A stretch of 64,000 nt of DNA, taken from contig JAEURN010000004.1 of NCBI GenBank assembly GCA_016789105.1, forward strand, positions 454,343-518,342, written 5' to 3'. The notes under the pieces were generated by a model that saw only the letters and a program-made list of their open reading frames with translations, made no database searches and had not been told where the DNA came from. The position numbers were made by a program, and so were the translations under genes. This DNA comes from Armatimonadota bacterium. Lineage in GTDB: Bacteria > Armatimonadota > Fimbriimonadia > Fimbriimonadales > Fimbriimonadaceae. Positions 16,422 to 24,342 of the stretch are shown piece by piece. Numbering within the stretch: the first letter of the stretch is position 1; every line of letters begins with the position of its first letter.

Positions 16422-17447
16422 ATGCACCGCTACTTGGGCGAAGGGTTGCCCAACCGACCGCGCATCGCGCTCATCGCCAACGATGCGCTAGGGAACTTTG
16501 CGGTGTCGAGCCCGGTTGCCCAGGTGTTGCGGGAAATGTTGAATCCGGCAGTTTTGGATGGCTTCACGGGGAACCGCGTTTTGGAAATCGCCTCGGAATG
16601 CCCCTGGTTTGATGAGGCGATCCCTGTTTATGGCGACGGGCCACGCGAAGTCGCCCACCGGGTTTTGGCACGGGAACCTTATGACCTTGTTGTCAATATG
16701 GAAAACGCCGCGTGGGCCAAGAGCCTGGTGCCCATTTTGGCTGGCGATGCCGGATTTGCGGTTGGCCCGGCCGCGAACTCAGACGGGCGTGGCGATCTGC
16801 CCTTTGGAAACTCTCCGGAGGGACGGTTGTGGTCTGACAAAAAGTGGACGCGAGAAAACCTGCGCATCGACTATCCCTTTCTCAGCACCGGACATATTGC
16901 CGAGATCGTTTGCCGGTGCTGCTATTGGGACGGCCCGATCCCGCCATATCGGCTGCCCCAACATGACCCCGCCCGCGACGTTCCGGATGTGATCATCTCG
17001 GCTTCGGCAAGCTTGCCGGAAAAGCTGTGGCCGTTGGAGAACTGGCTGGATCTCGTGCACCGAGTGGCCGAATCGGGGCGGACGGTTGGCTTGGTTGGGG
17101 CCAAACCCAAGCAGGGGAGCCAATTTTGGCAAGGAGGCGACGATGAAAGCCGGCTTGTTGCCGAGGCCCCAGTCGAAGACTTGCGCGGAGAATTCACCCT
17201 GCCGCAGGTTGTGGGGGCGCTGGCTCACACCCAGCTGGTGGTGACGCTGGACAACGGAATCCTGCATTTCGCCTGTTCCACCGAAACCCCGGTTGTCGGG
17301 CTGTTCCGCCACGGCATCCACCGCCTTTGGGCCCCGCCCGTCCGCAACCTAAGGGTGATCGAACCGGGTTTGGATGGGTCGGTGAGCGACATCACCGTGA
17401 CAAAAGTCTGGGATTCGATCAATAATTTTCAGATACAATTGGCCTGA
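16422..17447 (+). CDS. Glycosyltransferase family 9 (heptosyltransferase-like)
   Basis: The ATG at 16422 gives 341 residues with the two-Rossmann layout of GT-B heptosyltransferases: an N-terminal PRIALIANDALGNFAVSSPV (where the family has the G-D-ML-V..P segment) and a C-terminal donor site with VIISASASLPEKLWPLENW, TVGLVGAKPKQ, and LVVTLDNGILHFACSTETPVVGLF (the D-G-LH-A..T-P-GLF signature). It probably adds a heptose or hexose to a cell-surface glycolipid or glycan. It is divergent from the MurNAc kinase gene with a 54-base spacer. Acceptor unknown. Confidence 0.85.
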   Translation: MHRYLGEGLPNRPRIALIANDALGNFAVSSPVAQVLREMLNPAVLDGFTGNRVLEIASECPWFDEAIPVYGDGPREVAHRVLAREPYDLVVNMENAAWAKSLVPILAGDAGFAVGPAANSDGRGDLPFGNSPEGRLWSDKKWTRENLRIDYPFLSTGHIAEIVCRCCYWDGPIPPYRLPQHDPARDVPDVIISASASLPEKLWPLENWLDLVHRVAESGRTVGLVGAKPKQGSQFWQGGDDESRLVAEAPVEDLRGEFTLPQVVGALAHTQLVVTLDNGILHFACSTETPVVGLFRHGIHRLWAPPVRNLRVIEPGLDGSVSDITVTKVWDSINNFQIQLA

Positions 17448-17515
17448 AGTTCAGGAATTCTCAAGTTGGCACGCATCTTTCTGAGAATGTTCGAAGTAGA
17501 AGGAGCATGGTGCGA

Positions 17516-17920
17516 ATGAAAGGAAAAGACACGTTGCACCCGATTCCCAAGGCTTGCCCGGTCACCGGCGAAAAGATGTACGTCTCGGAGCTGACTTCGG
17601 AAGAGTCGGGAGTGGTGATTCGGGGCCGGTTCGCAATGCCGGAATCAGCAGAACTGAGCGACGAACAGAAGGAGTTCCTGACGGTTTTCCTGCGGGCCCG
17701 AGGGGTGATCAGCACAATCGAAAAAGAGCTGGGAATCAGCTACCCTACGGTGCGGAACCGCATCGACGCCTTGTTGCACGACATGGGCCTTGAACCCTAC
17801 AAGGGGGATCGCCGCACGGACCGGGCCGAAGAGAAGGCGAAGATTTTGAAACAGCTGGAAGAGGGCGAGATCAGCGCCGCCGAAGCAAAAGAACAACTCA
17901 AAAAGGTAGGGGCAAAGTGA
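17516..17920 (+). CDS. DUF2089-family putative regulator
   Basis: About 134 residues from the ATG at 17516 (AAGGAG ten bases upstream; an ATG at 17507 and a GTG at 17510 are alternatives). It has the DUF2089 core: a GRFAMPESAELSDEQKEFLTVFL region and a helix-turn-helix-like RGVISTIEKELGISYPTVRNRI. The family normally starts with a four-cysteine zinc ribbon; here only one cysteine of the first knuckle is left (ACPVTGEK) and the second pair is replaced by ESGV, so zinc is probably not bound. A coiled C-terminal tail (EEKAKILKQLEEGEISAAEA) follows. It overlaps the LiaX-like gene by GTGA, and such pairs are linked to envelope-stress regulation. Confidence 0.82.
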   Translation: MKGKDTLHPIPKACPVTGEKMYVSELTSEESGVVIRGRFAMPESAELSDEQKEFLTVFLRARGVISTIEKELGISYPTVRNRIDALLHDMGLEPYKGDRRTDRAEEKAKILKQLEEGEISAAEAKEQLKKVGAK

Positions 17921-19191
17921 AGGACGAAATCCGCAGGATCATGCAATTGGTGAAGGACGGGAAGCTCTCGCCCGAGGACGCCGCCGAGCTCATCGAGGCA
18001 TTCCAAGAGGCTCCTGAAGAGGGGCCCGCCGAAGATTTGGGGCAAAAAGAAGCCCCCGGGGCAACACCCGGGCCAGAAGGCGCGGCTGCGGAAGCCCCGC
18101 CGAAGGCCGAAAGCCACCAGGATCCGTTTTCCAAACTAATCGGATCAATTGAAAAGGCGACGAAAGAAGTGGCTGGCTCGATCGATTGGAAGGAAATCTC
18201 CAACCAGGTCAGGCTTGGGGTCGGCAAAGGTGTGGATGCCATCAAAGAGGCAGCCAATGACGCTAGCAAGGGCAAGGGGCCGTTTGGTTCCATGTTCACC
18301 CCCCAAGTGACTCGGACGGTTGAGTTGCCCCTGCAAGTTCCCGAAGGCAAAACGTTTATCGTTGAGGCGTACCACGGCGACATCCGGATCGAAGGCGGCC
18401 ACGAAATTGGATCGGTCCACATCGAAGCCGGTTTCCGCAGCTACAACAATCAAGAGGCGAACGAGATGGCCGACCGTTTCACGCCCAGCTTGGAAGAAAG
18501 CGATGATTCCGTGACGCTTAAGCAGCTCGACCAAAACGGCGTCGTGGCCGATATCGTGGTCAAGTTGGCCAAGGGGATCCCGGTCACCGTGCGCACTGCC
18601 AGCGGGGACACCTTTGTCACCGATACGTTTGCCAGCGTCAAGGTCACGGCAGCCAGTGGCGACGTTAGGATCGAGCAGGCAGCGGGCACCGTTGAGGTGG
18701 TTTTGAGCTCGGGCGAAGTGAGGCTGCGGCACAGTGTGGTCAAATCGTCGCAGGTGGAAATCAAGAGCGGGGACATCGTCTACGACCATGTGCAGGGCCC
18801 GGCCAATATCCGGACAGCCAGCGGTGACGTCACGCTTTACGGTTTCCGCGGCCGGACGCTCTCTGTGGAGGCGGCAAGCGGCGATGTGACGGCTGATTTC
18901 CTTGAGCCGGTGACCGGATCTGTGAACATCCGCACCGTCAGCGGGGATGTGACATTCCATGTTCCCGATGGTTCCGACGCCCGCGTGAACCTGAGCACAT
19001 TGCGTGGGCACGTGGATTGCAAACTCCCACTGGCAGATTCGAACATTGAACCGATGAAATGCTCGGGAACGCTGGGAGAAGGCACGGGAGTCCTGGATGT
19101 CAGCGCGGTCAACGGCGACTTGTTCGTCGCCCTTGCCGGCGCAGAATTGAAGCCAGAGGAACCTGCTCCGGCCGGCGACCCAACCGAATAA
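17917..19191 (+). CDS. LiaX/YvlB-like protein with DUF4097 beta-strand repeats
   Basis: A GTG start overlapping the DUF2089 gene gives 424 residues. The first 35 (KDEIRRIMQLVKDGKLSPED) are the short helical domain seen at the N-terminus of YvlB/LiaX proteins; an acidic Pro/Ala/Gly linker follows (about 35-75), then a helical region, and from about residue 150 to 405 a solenoid of DUF4097 repeats with recurring ASGDV/SGDV turns (TASGDTFVTD, AASGDVRIEQ, TASGDVTLYG, AASGDVTADF, TVSGDVTFHV). LiaX of Firmicutes is a surface protein that senses antimicrobial peptides and tunes an envelope-stress system; this is family knowledge, and the role here is inferred. No signal peptide or membrane segment is evident. 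Confidence 0.85.
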   Translation: MKDEIRRIMQLVKDGKLSPEDAAELIEAFQEAPEEGPAEDLGQKEAPGATPGPEGAAAEAPPKAESHQDPFSKLIGSIEKATKEVAGSIDWKEISNQVRLGVGKGVDAIKEAANDASKGKGPFGSMFTPQVTRTVELPLQVPEGKTFIVEAYHGDIRIEGGHEIGSVHIEAGFRSYNNQEANEMADRFTPSLEESDDSVTLKQLDQNGVVADIVVKLAKGIPVTVRTASGDTFVTDTFASVKVTAASGDVRIEQAAGTVEVVLSSGEVRLRHSVVKSSQVEIKSGDIVYDHVQGPANIRTASGDVTLYGFRGRTLSVEAASGDVTADFLEPVTGSVNIRTVSGDVTFHVPDGSDARVNLSTLRGHVDCKLPLADSNIEPMKCSGTLGEGTGVLDVSAVNGDLFVALAGAELKPEEPAPAGDPTE

Positions 19192-19248
19192 TTCTGGCCG
19201 CTTCCTTAGGCCACCTGCTTAGGTGAACGAGGATAGGGTTGGATATTC

Positions 19249-19289
19249 AGGTATGCGGCCCTCCCCACTATGGGGAGGGCCGCATACCT
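19249..19289. repeat. Perfect 19-bp inverted repeat between convergent genes
   Basis: Two arms of 19 bases (19249-19267 and 19271-19289) are exact reverse complements around a CTA loop. It sits between the stops of the LiaX-like and DUF4349 genes. A hairpin this long could act as a transcription barrier for both strands, but there is no T-run on either side, so it is not a normal intrinsic terminator. It may be a copy of a dispersed palindromic repeat. Confidence 0.9.
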
Positions 19290-19303
19290 TGGGGATTTCA
19301 GTT

Positions 19304-20476
19304 TCACCGCCGGTTCTTGCGACGGCTCCACCACCAGATTGCGAGGGCGAACGGTCCCCAGAAGGGGGCCAAGACCACGATGTTGATGGCAGCCGAAACC
19401 ACAACCCGGCCAAAGTCGCCAAATCGGTTCATGGCCCTGATCCACGTGTTGGACAGCCAATCGGTGCGCGGGGCCGGGCTGACGGTTTCGCGTTGCTCCA
19501 ACGTGACGCCGATAGTGCTCAGGTTGCTCAACGATTTGAGGGTTTTGAGCTGGGCTTCTGTCGCTTCGATCTCTTGGCGGATATCGCTGATGTACTGTTT
19601 GACTTGCAAGATGTCGTCGATCTTCCGGGCGGACTTGAGGACTTCTTGGTATTGGGCTTCTTCCAAGCGCATTTGCTTGAGCCGGGCTTGGGTGTCGGCG
19701 ACTTGACCCGTCACATCTTGTCCGGTGACCGACTCGTTTGTGACGTCCCCGAGATCGCGGAGGCTCTTCATGGCCTGGTCAAAGAACCGGCTGTCCACGC
19801 GAACTGTGAAGCTGGCATATTTGCTCGCGCCACTCCCGCTGACGGATTTGGATTCCAGATAACCGCCATACTGTTTGGCGATGGCTTCCACCCGGTCTGC
19901 TGCCGGGTTGAGTTCTTTCACCCGGACATTCAAGTTGCCGGTTTTGATGACTTGCCGGTTCGGTACCGAAATCTCCGGCGCGGCCGGCTTGGATTCTTGC
20001 GTTCGGGTAGGCACATTGCCGACGGCACCCGCCATCTCACCGCCTTTAGCCAGGTCCTTGTCGGCAGATGCGTCGGCCGCGGGGTTCGCCTGGTTGAACG
20101 ACTCTTCCGGCATCGGGGCGGCAGACTTCGACATGACAGGGCTGGACGCCGTTGCCCCGGTATCCTGGGCCATTCCGGAGAGGCCCTGGGGCAGCATGGC
20201 CATGCCCAAGGCGACAACGCAAGTGGCCCCGGCCAGGACGGCATAGGGCGTCCGATACCACGGCACGCGCTTGGCCTTGCCACCAAGGGCGGCGAGCGTC
20301 TTTTCCAGACCTTTGATTTCGATGGGCTTGGCACTCGCTTCCAAATAGTGCCCGATTCCCCTAAGCTCGTCAAGCTCGGTCAACAGGGCGGCATTGTCCG
20401 AAAGCTCGGCATCGAGTTTGGCGCGGTCGTCGTCGGAGATCTCGTTGTCGATGTAGAATTTGAGGTGGTCGTTCAT
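19304..20476 (-). CDS. DUF4349 membrane protein, probable anti-sigma factor
   Basis: A 390-residue protein whose ATG overlaps the stop of the sigma-factor gene (ATGA). Residues 1-48 (HLKFYIDNEISDDDRAKLDAEL then LLTELDELRGI) resemble the helical anti-sigma domain without its zinc ligands. A membrane segment follows (about 76-97), then a Ser/Ala/Pro linker and the DUF4349 domain (about 168-385) with VIKTGNLNVRVKELNPAADR, a coiled coil (RLKQMRLEEAQYQEVLKSAR) and a C-terminal membrane segment ending in a basic tail (WWWSRRKNRR). The position suggests that it restrains the sigma factor and releases it on an envelope signal. That role is inferred. Confidence 0.82.
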   Translation of the reverse strand: MNDHLKFYIDNEISDDDRAKLDAELSDNAALLTELDELRGIGHYLEASAKPIEIKGLEKTLAALGGKAKRVPWYRTPYAVLAGATCVVALGMAMLPQGLSGMAQDTGATASSPVMSKSAAPMPEESFNQANPAADASADKDLAKGGEMAGAVGNVPTRTQESKPAAPEISVPNRQVIKTGNLNVRVKELNPAADRVEAIAKQYGGYLESKSVSGSGASKYASFTVRVDSRFFDQAMKSLRDLGDVTNESVTGQDVTGQVADTQARLKQMRLEEAQYQEVLKSARKIDDILQVKQYISDIRQEIEATEAQLKTLKSLSNLSTIGVTLEQRETVSPAPRTDWLSNTWIRAMNRFGDFGRVVVSAAINIVVLAPFWGPFALAIWWWSRRKNRR

Positions 20477-20988
20477 GCGCTGGCCCCCGGGTGGACGCAG
20501 GACTTGCGAAGGTTTTGGAAGGCGTGGTGGAGTCGGGATTTGACCGTTCCTTGGGGTACTCCGAGGAGTTGGGAGATTTCTGGGTAGCTCAGGCCATCGA
20601 GTTCATGCAAGACAACAACCTCCCGGTGTTCGGCGCTAAGTTTGGATAGGGCGGCATTGACGAATTCTCGGTCGATGACGCGGCTTTCGAATGTGGCACT
20701 CGGTTCGAACCAGTTGTCGAGGGAGAGCCATTCGGTCTTTTTCGTCCGCGAGAAGGTTCGGCAATGGTTGTTGGCGATTCCCAACAACCAGGTCGAAAAA
20801 CTCGAACGTTCTTCAAATCGTTTGATTGACTGTTGCATGGTGAGGAAAACCTCTTGGGTGAGGTCGGCGGCCGCCTGCGGCCCGACGCGTCGGGCACAGA
20901 ACCGGAAGACTTGCGCATAGTGTTCGCACACCAATTTCCGCAAGGCTTCGGGGTCGCCGGTTTTGGCTTGATCTGCAAGTGAGCTCAT
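20473..20988 (-). CDS. ECF-type RNA polymerase sigma factor
   Basis: The ATG at 20988 gives 171 residues starting MSSLADQAKTGDPEALRKLV; an ATG five codons earlier is possible. Region 2 shows QAAADLTQEVFLTMQQSIKRF and SSFSTWLLGIANNHCR; region 4 carries VVLHELDGLSYPEISQLLGVPQGTVKSRLHHA, the usual helix-turn-helix. The downstream gene, overlapping by ATGA, is the likely membrane anti-sigma factor. This is the second sigma/anti-sigma pair in the window, and the two anti-sigma proteins are unrelated. Confidence 0.93.
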   Translation of the reverse strand: MSSLADQAKTGDPEALRKLVCEHYAQVFRFCARRVGPQAAADLTQEVFLTMQQSIKRFEERSSFSTWLLGIANNHCRTFSRTKKTEWLSLDNWFEPSATFESRVIDREFVNAALSKLSAEHREVVVLHELDGLSYPEISQLLGVPQGTVKSRLHHAFQNLRKSCVHPGASA

Positions 20989-21031
20989 TGGGCCGATCCG
21001 CAAAGTGAGTGTCCCGGAGGGAGGCGGCGGT

Positions 21032-22009
21032 TCAGATGATTTCTGGGTTTTGGGCCAGGTGGCTCCGCAACCGGTAGGACTGCATGGCCGTGAGGATCAG
21101 GCGGAGGGAGAAGTAGAGCAAAACCAAATGGAGGATGGTACAGATCGCCACGAACGGCGTTGCCGATGACCGGTAATCCACGCCGACATTCATCAAGACG
21201 ACAATGGCCAAGTTGACCGCGCAAAGAGCGGCCCCGGCAAAAACGGGTTCCTTGGCCTGACGGGTGCCAGGCCAAAAGCCGGGGTGGAGGTCGGTCGGCG
21301 GGAGGAGCGATTCCCACGACCCTTCGGGCCGGGTGCCCAGCCAATTGACAAGTGAATTGTAGAAGTGGGATGCTTGCCGGCGCGTTCCAAAGTCTTCTTG
21401 CGAATCGAGGATGGCGTACCGGATGTGCAGATCGGTGTCTTTATATGGGATTGGCAGGACTTCGGGCATTTTGTTGAGCCGCAGGTTTGGGCGGTCCTTT
21501 TTGGCCCAAAGCGACGTGGCGGGGATGTCATCCCGGTTCAAGCGGAATGTTGTCTGCCTCCCTTTGTAGAACAGCGTTCCTTCTTGGAACCAGGCGTACC
21601 CCTCGTCAATGCCGGTGACGACGGATCGTTGGGTCACAGTGATGCGCACCGGAACTGCCGAATCGTCGGGCAGTTTGTGTTTGAGCCGCTTGAGCCCGGG
21701 CCCCAAATGCAAGTGGTTGAGCATGCGGTAATAGATGTAGAACAGGGCCGAATCCAGGACGGCCGAAACGAAGTAGGCTTTGAGGTGCAAGATCCAGACG
21801 GCGTCTTCGCTCAGGTCGGACCGCCGGAGAAACGCGAGGATATAGACCGTTGCCACGGCCAAAAGCGACCACAGGATGACGCGGATCCCGACCGTTTCAT
21901 TCTTGGTGTTGAACAGGTGGTCTTCCACCCGTGCACTCAACCGCCAGTGCGATATTGGGCGGGCCGGGATATCCGACTCGTCCAATCCCAAGCCTTCGGT
22001 CAGCCTCAC
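21032..22009 (-). CDS. Membrane protein of unknown function (four segments)
   Basis: A 325-residue protein with hydrophobic segments at about 45-62, 78-98, 255-275 and 285-308 and a soluble domain of about 150 residues between the second and third (TVTQRSVVTGIDEGYAWFQ, then GTLFYKGRQTTFRLNRDDIP). That middle part looks like a small beta-rich membrane-adjacent domain of the PH-like kind, but I cannot place it in a family. It lies 43 bases upstream of the sigma gene on the same strand and could be co-transcribed with it. Confidence 0.65.
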   Translation of the reverse strand: MRLTEGLGLDESDIPARPISHWRLSARVEDHLFNTKNETVGIRVILWSLLAVATVYILAFLRRSDLSEDAVWILHLKAYFVSAVLDSALFYIYYRMLNHLHLGPGLKRLKHKLPDDSAVPVRITVTQRSVVTGIDEGYAWFQEGTLFYKGRQTTFRLNRDDIPATSLWAKKDRPNLRLNKMPEVLPIPYKDTDLHIRYAILDSQEDFGTRRQASHFYNSLVNWLGTRPEGSWESLLPPTDLHPGFWPGTRQAKEPVFAGAALCAVNLAIVVLMNVGVDYRSSATPFVAICTILHLVLLYFSLRLILTAMQSYRLRSHLAQNPEII

Positions 22010-22028
22010 AGAATTAGTCTATCACGCC

Positions 22029-22358
22029 TTACCCGAACATGTGCCCCAGCCGGACGATTTGCCCGCCCCATAAAAGGGCATAGAATCCAAAGGCGACCCA
22101 TGTCCCGGCTTCGGCACTAGCCGGGCTTTTTGTGCGGACGTATTCGAGCAACGCCAGCGGGCCAGCCAAAAAGGCCACTTTTGCCAACGCGAATGTGGCG
22201 ACTCCGTGGTGCAGCAAGTGGGCAAAAAGCGGATTCCCTTCCATTCCGCCGAGCCGGATGAGGGCAAGCGTGCTCAACAAATCGGCTAGGCCGATGGTGG
22301 CGACCAGCACTGTGCTGAGTTTGACCGGGTTGCGCAGGAATCCTTTGCCCATGCCCAT
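22029..22358 (-). CDS. DUF5658-like small membrane protein
   Basis: A 109-residue protein with three or four hydrophobic segments. It carries the family-like motif GLADLLSTLALIRLGGMEGNP, in which an Asp, a Ser-Thr pair, a Gly and E-x-NP are spaced as in DUF5658 proteins. Function unknown. It lies 19 bases upstream of the larger membrane protein gene on the same strand. Confidence 0.65.
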   Translation of the reverse strand: MGMGKGFLRNPVKLSTVLVATIGLADLLSTLALIRLGGMEGNPLFAHLLHHGVATFALAKVAFLAGPLALLEYVRTKSPASAEAGTWVAFGFYALLWGGQIVRLGHMFG

Positions 22359-22430
22359 TGAAAGATCTGCCGGTGCCGGACTGTTCCCGAAAGGGCATAA
22401 AGGTCTGGGCCTTGGGGGTAAACACGGGGG

Positions 22431-23441
22431 ATGGAATATCGAACCCTGGGCCGGACCGGGCTCAAAGTCAGCAACCCTTGCCTTGGCACGATGACATTTG
22501 GCTGGGCCCCCGACGATTGGGGTTCGACGGAGCGCGATTCCTTTGCGGTAGCCGATGAAGCTTTGGAGTTGGGGATCAATTTTTTTGACACGGCCGATGT
22601 CTACGCCCGCGGGGTAAGTGAAGAGGTTTTGGGCCGATGGATAAAATCAAAGGGAGTGCGGCAGCAGCTCGTCATTGCATCCAAATGTCACGGGAAAATG
22701 GACGATGCCGATCCCAATATGTGGGGGAACAGCCGCAAGCACGTGGTTGAGGCGTGCGAAGCCAGCTTGAAGAGGTTGGGCACAGATTGGATCGACCTGT
22801 ACCAAATTCACCGCCCCCAGCCCGAAATCCCGATTGACGAGACGTTGCGGGGGCTGGATGATTTGGTCCGGGCCGGCAAGATCCGTTATGCGGGCTGCTC
22901 GACCTTCGCCGCTTGGCAGATTGCCGAAGCCCACTACGTCGCCAAGATGTTGGGCACCGCGGGATTTGTTTGCGAGCAACCTCCCTATAACCTCATGGAT
23001 CGGCGGATCGAAAGGGAATTGCTCCCGTTCTGCCGCACATACGATTACGGGGTGATCCCGTGGTCACCTCTGGCAGGCGGGCAACTCAGCGGAAAGTATC
23101 TGGACGACAAGGCAACAGATGGCCGGTACAGCAAAAGCGACCCGATGGGCCGCATCAACGCCGGATCAAGGAAGTTGGTCGAACGGTTGGCCGCAGTGGC
23201 AAAGAAACATGGTCTGACACTGACTGAAATGAGCCTTGCCTGGGTTGCTAATCAACCGGGAGTGACAGTCCCCATCATCGGCGCAAAAAACCCGGCCCAA
23301 CTGCGCCAGAGCGTCGAGGCTTGCGCCAAGACCCTTTCCGGCAAATGCTTGGAGGCCATCGACAAGGTGGCCGCCCCGGGGAGCTTCACCACCAACTACT
23401 ATTCGGCGAACTTTGGACCAAATGCGCGGCCGAATGTCTGA
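22431..23441 (+). CDS. Aldo/keto reductase
   Basis: A 336-residue NADPH-dependent oxidoreductase of the (alpha/beta)8 aldo/keto reductase family. The four catalytic residues are visible: D in NFFDTADVY with its Tyr, K in VIASKCHGK, and H in LYQIHRPQ. The phosphate-binding C-terminal part GVTVPIIGAKNPAQLRQSVEA matches the NADP-binding loop. The start MEYRTLGRTGLKVSNPCLGT is canonical. The substrate is not predictable. The stop overlaps the start of the HD-hydrolase gene by 8 bases (ATGTCTGA). Confidence 0.93.
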   Translation: MEYRTLGRTGLKVSNPCLGTMTFGWAPDDWGSTERDSFAVADEALELGINFFDTADVYARGVSEEVLGRWIKSKGVRQQLVIASKCHGKMDDADPNMWGNSRKHVVEACEASLKRLGTDWIDLYQIHRPQPEIPIDETLRGLDDLVRAGKIRYAGCSTFAAWQIAEAHYVAKMLGTAGFVCEQPPYNLMDRRIERELLPFCRTYDYGVIPWSPLAGGQLSGKYLDDKATDGRYSKSDPMGRINAGSRKLVERLAAVAKKHGLTLTEMSLAWVANQPGVTVPIIGAKNPAQLRQSVEACAKTLSGKCLEAIDKVAAPGSFTTNYYSANFGPNARPNV

Positions 23442-24012
23442 ATTCGCCCAGTTGACGAAGGCATTGGACTTTTGTGTGGACGCGCACCGGGGCCAATACC
23501 GGGATGGCGAGGCCGCCGTGCCTTATGCTTGCCATCCAGTTGAGGTGATGCTGACCATGCGGCACCGGGCCGGAGTGACGGACGAAGAGGTGCTTTGCGC
23601 GGCCCTCCTCCACGACACGGTTGAAGACACTCAGGCCACATTGGAAGACCTTCAGCGCGAGTTTGGCCCGGTCGTTGCGGGATTGGTCGCCGAGGTCACC
23701 CGGATCGAACCGGAGCGGGAGCCGGGAATGGGGAAGGAAGAGTTCTGGACTTTGCGGACTGGGCTCCTCCTGGAGGAAATCGGGCGGATGTCTCGGATGG
23801 CCCGGCTGATAAAGCTCTGCGACCGCCTCAGCAACATCGTGGAAAGTGAGCGGACGCGCACGGGGCCGAAACGAGACCGTTACCGGCGGCAAACCGTGTG
23901 GATCCTCCAGACGATCCCTCGCGAGACCCATGTTGGGCTGTGGGATGCGGTTGCATCTGCCGTTGGGTTCGACGGGGCCGAGATTGCCGCCTATCCAAAG
24001 TTTCCGGGCTAG
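23434..24012 (+). CDS. HD-domain hydrolase (SpoT/MESH1-like)
   Basis: The ATG at 23434 overlaps the reductase stop; ATGs at 23413 and 23422 are alternatives. About 192 residues form a single HD phosphohydrolase domain with the alarmone-hydrolase landmarks: ALDFCVDAHRGQYRDG, YACHPVEVMLTM, CAALLHDTVEDTQAT (the HD pair) and ARLIKLCDRLSNIVE. These match the hydrolase half of RelA/SpoT proteins and small alarmone hydrolases such as MESH1. No synthetase or regulatory domain is present. Degradation of (p)ppGpp or a related nucleotide is likely but unproven. Confidence 0.8.
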   Translation: MSEFAQLTKALDFCVDAHRGQYRDGEAAVPYACHPVEVMLTMRHRAGVTDEEVLCAALLHDTVEDTQATLEDLQREFGPVVAGLVAEVTRIEPEREPGMGKEEFWTLRTGLLLEEIGRMSRMARLIKLCDRLSNIVESERTRTGPKRDRYRRQTVWILQTIPRETHVGLWDAVASAVGFDGAEIAAYPKFPG

Positions 24013-24062
24013 AAAAATCAAAAAGCCGCCAATCGGCTGGAGAGGACAAGGCCGACTGGCGG
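24013..24062 (-). terminator. Rho-independent terminator on the minus strand
   Basis: CCGCCA-a-TCGGC (24026-24037) pairs with GCCGA-c-TGGCGG (24051-24062), an 11-bp stem with one mismatch. Read on the minus strand it is followed by CTTTTTGATTTTT. On the plus strand, where the HD gene would use it, there is no T-run. It thus ends a minus-strand transcript. Confidence 0.75.
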
Positions 24063-24167
24063 AACGGCTGCAAAAAATGCAGGATGTTTGTGCGGGCCAG
24101 ATGGGTTTCGAACCCGCTTGCCTCGAACGTTGCGGAGGCTTTGTGGCTTCCGAGGGAGGGCTAACCC
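24013..24167 (-). ncRNA. Candidate small structured RNA
   Basis: This 330-base geneless stretch between the HD gene and rpsT holds, on the minus strand, a promoter-like pair (TTGCCC at 24202-24197, 17-base spacer, TATGTG at 24179-24174), several hairpins (CGAGGG/CCCTCG at 24151-24170; GCCTC/GAGGC at 24119-24138), a T-arm-like GGGTTCGAAACCC (minus strand) near 24103-24115, and an intrinsic terminator at 24062-24013. It is preceded by the separate rpsT terminator, so it forms its own unit. A normal tRNA fold was tried and fails: no D-arm and no matching acceptor stem. It could be a small RNA, a tRNA relic or chance. Confidence 0.35.
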
Positions 24168-24282
24168 TCGTCCCACATATTATTAAACTCTATTAAGGGC
24201 AAAAAAGTTCTCGCCTTCGCCGTCCAGGGTCGGCGACATTTTGCGGTGTTGGGCACAAGGCCTGGATTGGCGTTGGCCAAAC

Positions 24283-24320
24283 GCAAAAAAAGTGGCCCTT
24301 GCGATGCAAGGGCCACTTTT
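24283..24320 (-). terminator. Rho-independent terminator of rpsT
   Basis: A 13-bp stem (24288-24300 with 24308-24320; core GTGGCCCTT/AAGGGCCAC) with a 7-base loop, followed on the minus strand by a run of seven T. It lies 22 bases after the rpsT stop. Confidence 0.92.
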
Positions 24321-24342
24321 GCCCACCTGCCAAGAATCTGGC

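Noticed and set aside
19249..19289. End of an insertion sequence
   Set aside because: The inverted repeat has only a 3-base loop, and no transposase or target duplication is nearby.
24090..24180. A tRNA gene on the minus strand (T-arm-like GGTTCGAAACC)
   Set aside because: The T-stem pairs only partly, no D-arm with A14 and GG is present, no 7-base anticodon loop with a T33 fits, and the acceptor arms do not pair at correct spacing. Kept only as an unspecified RNA candidate.
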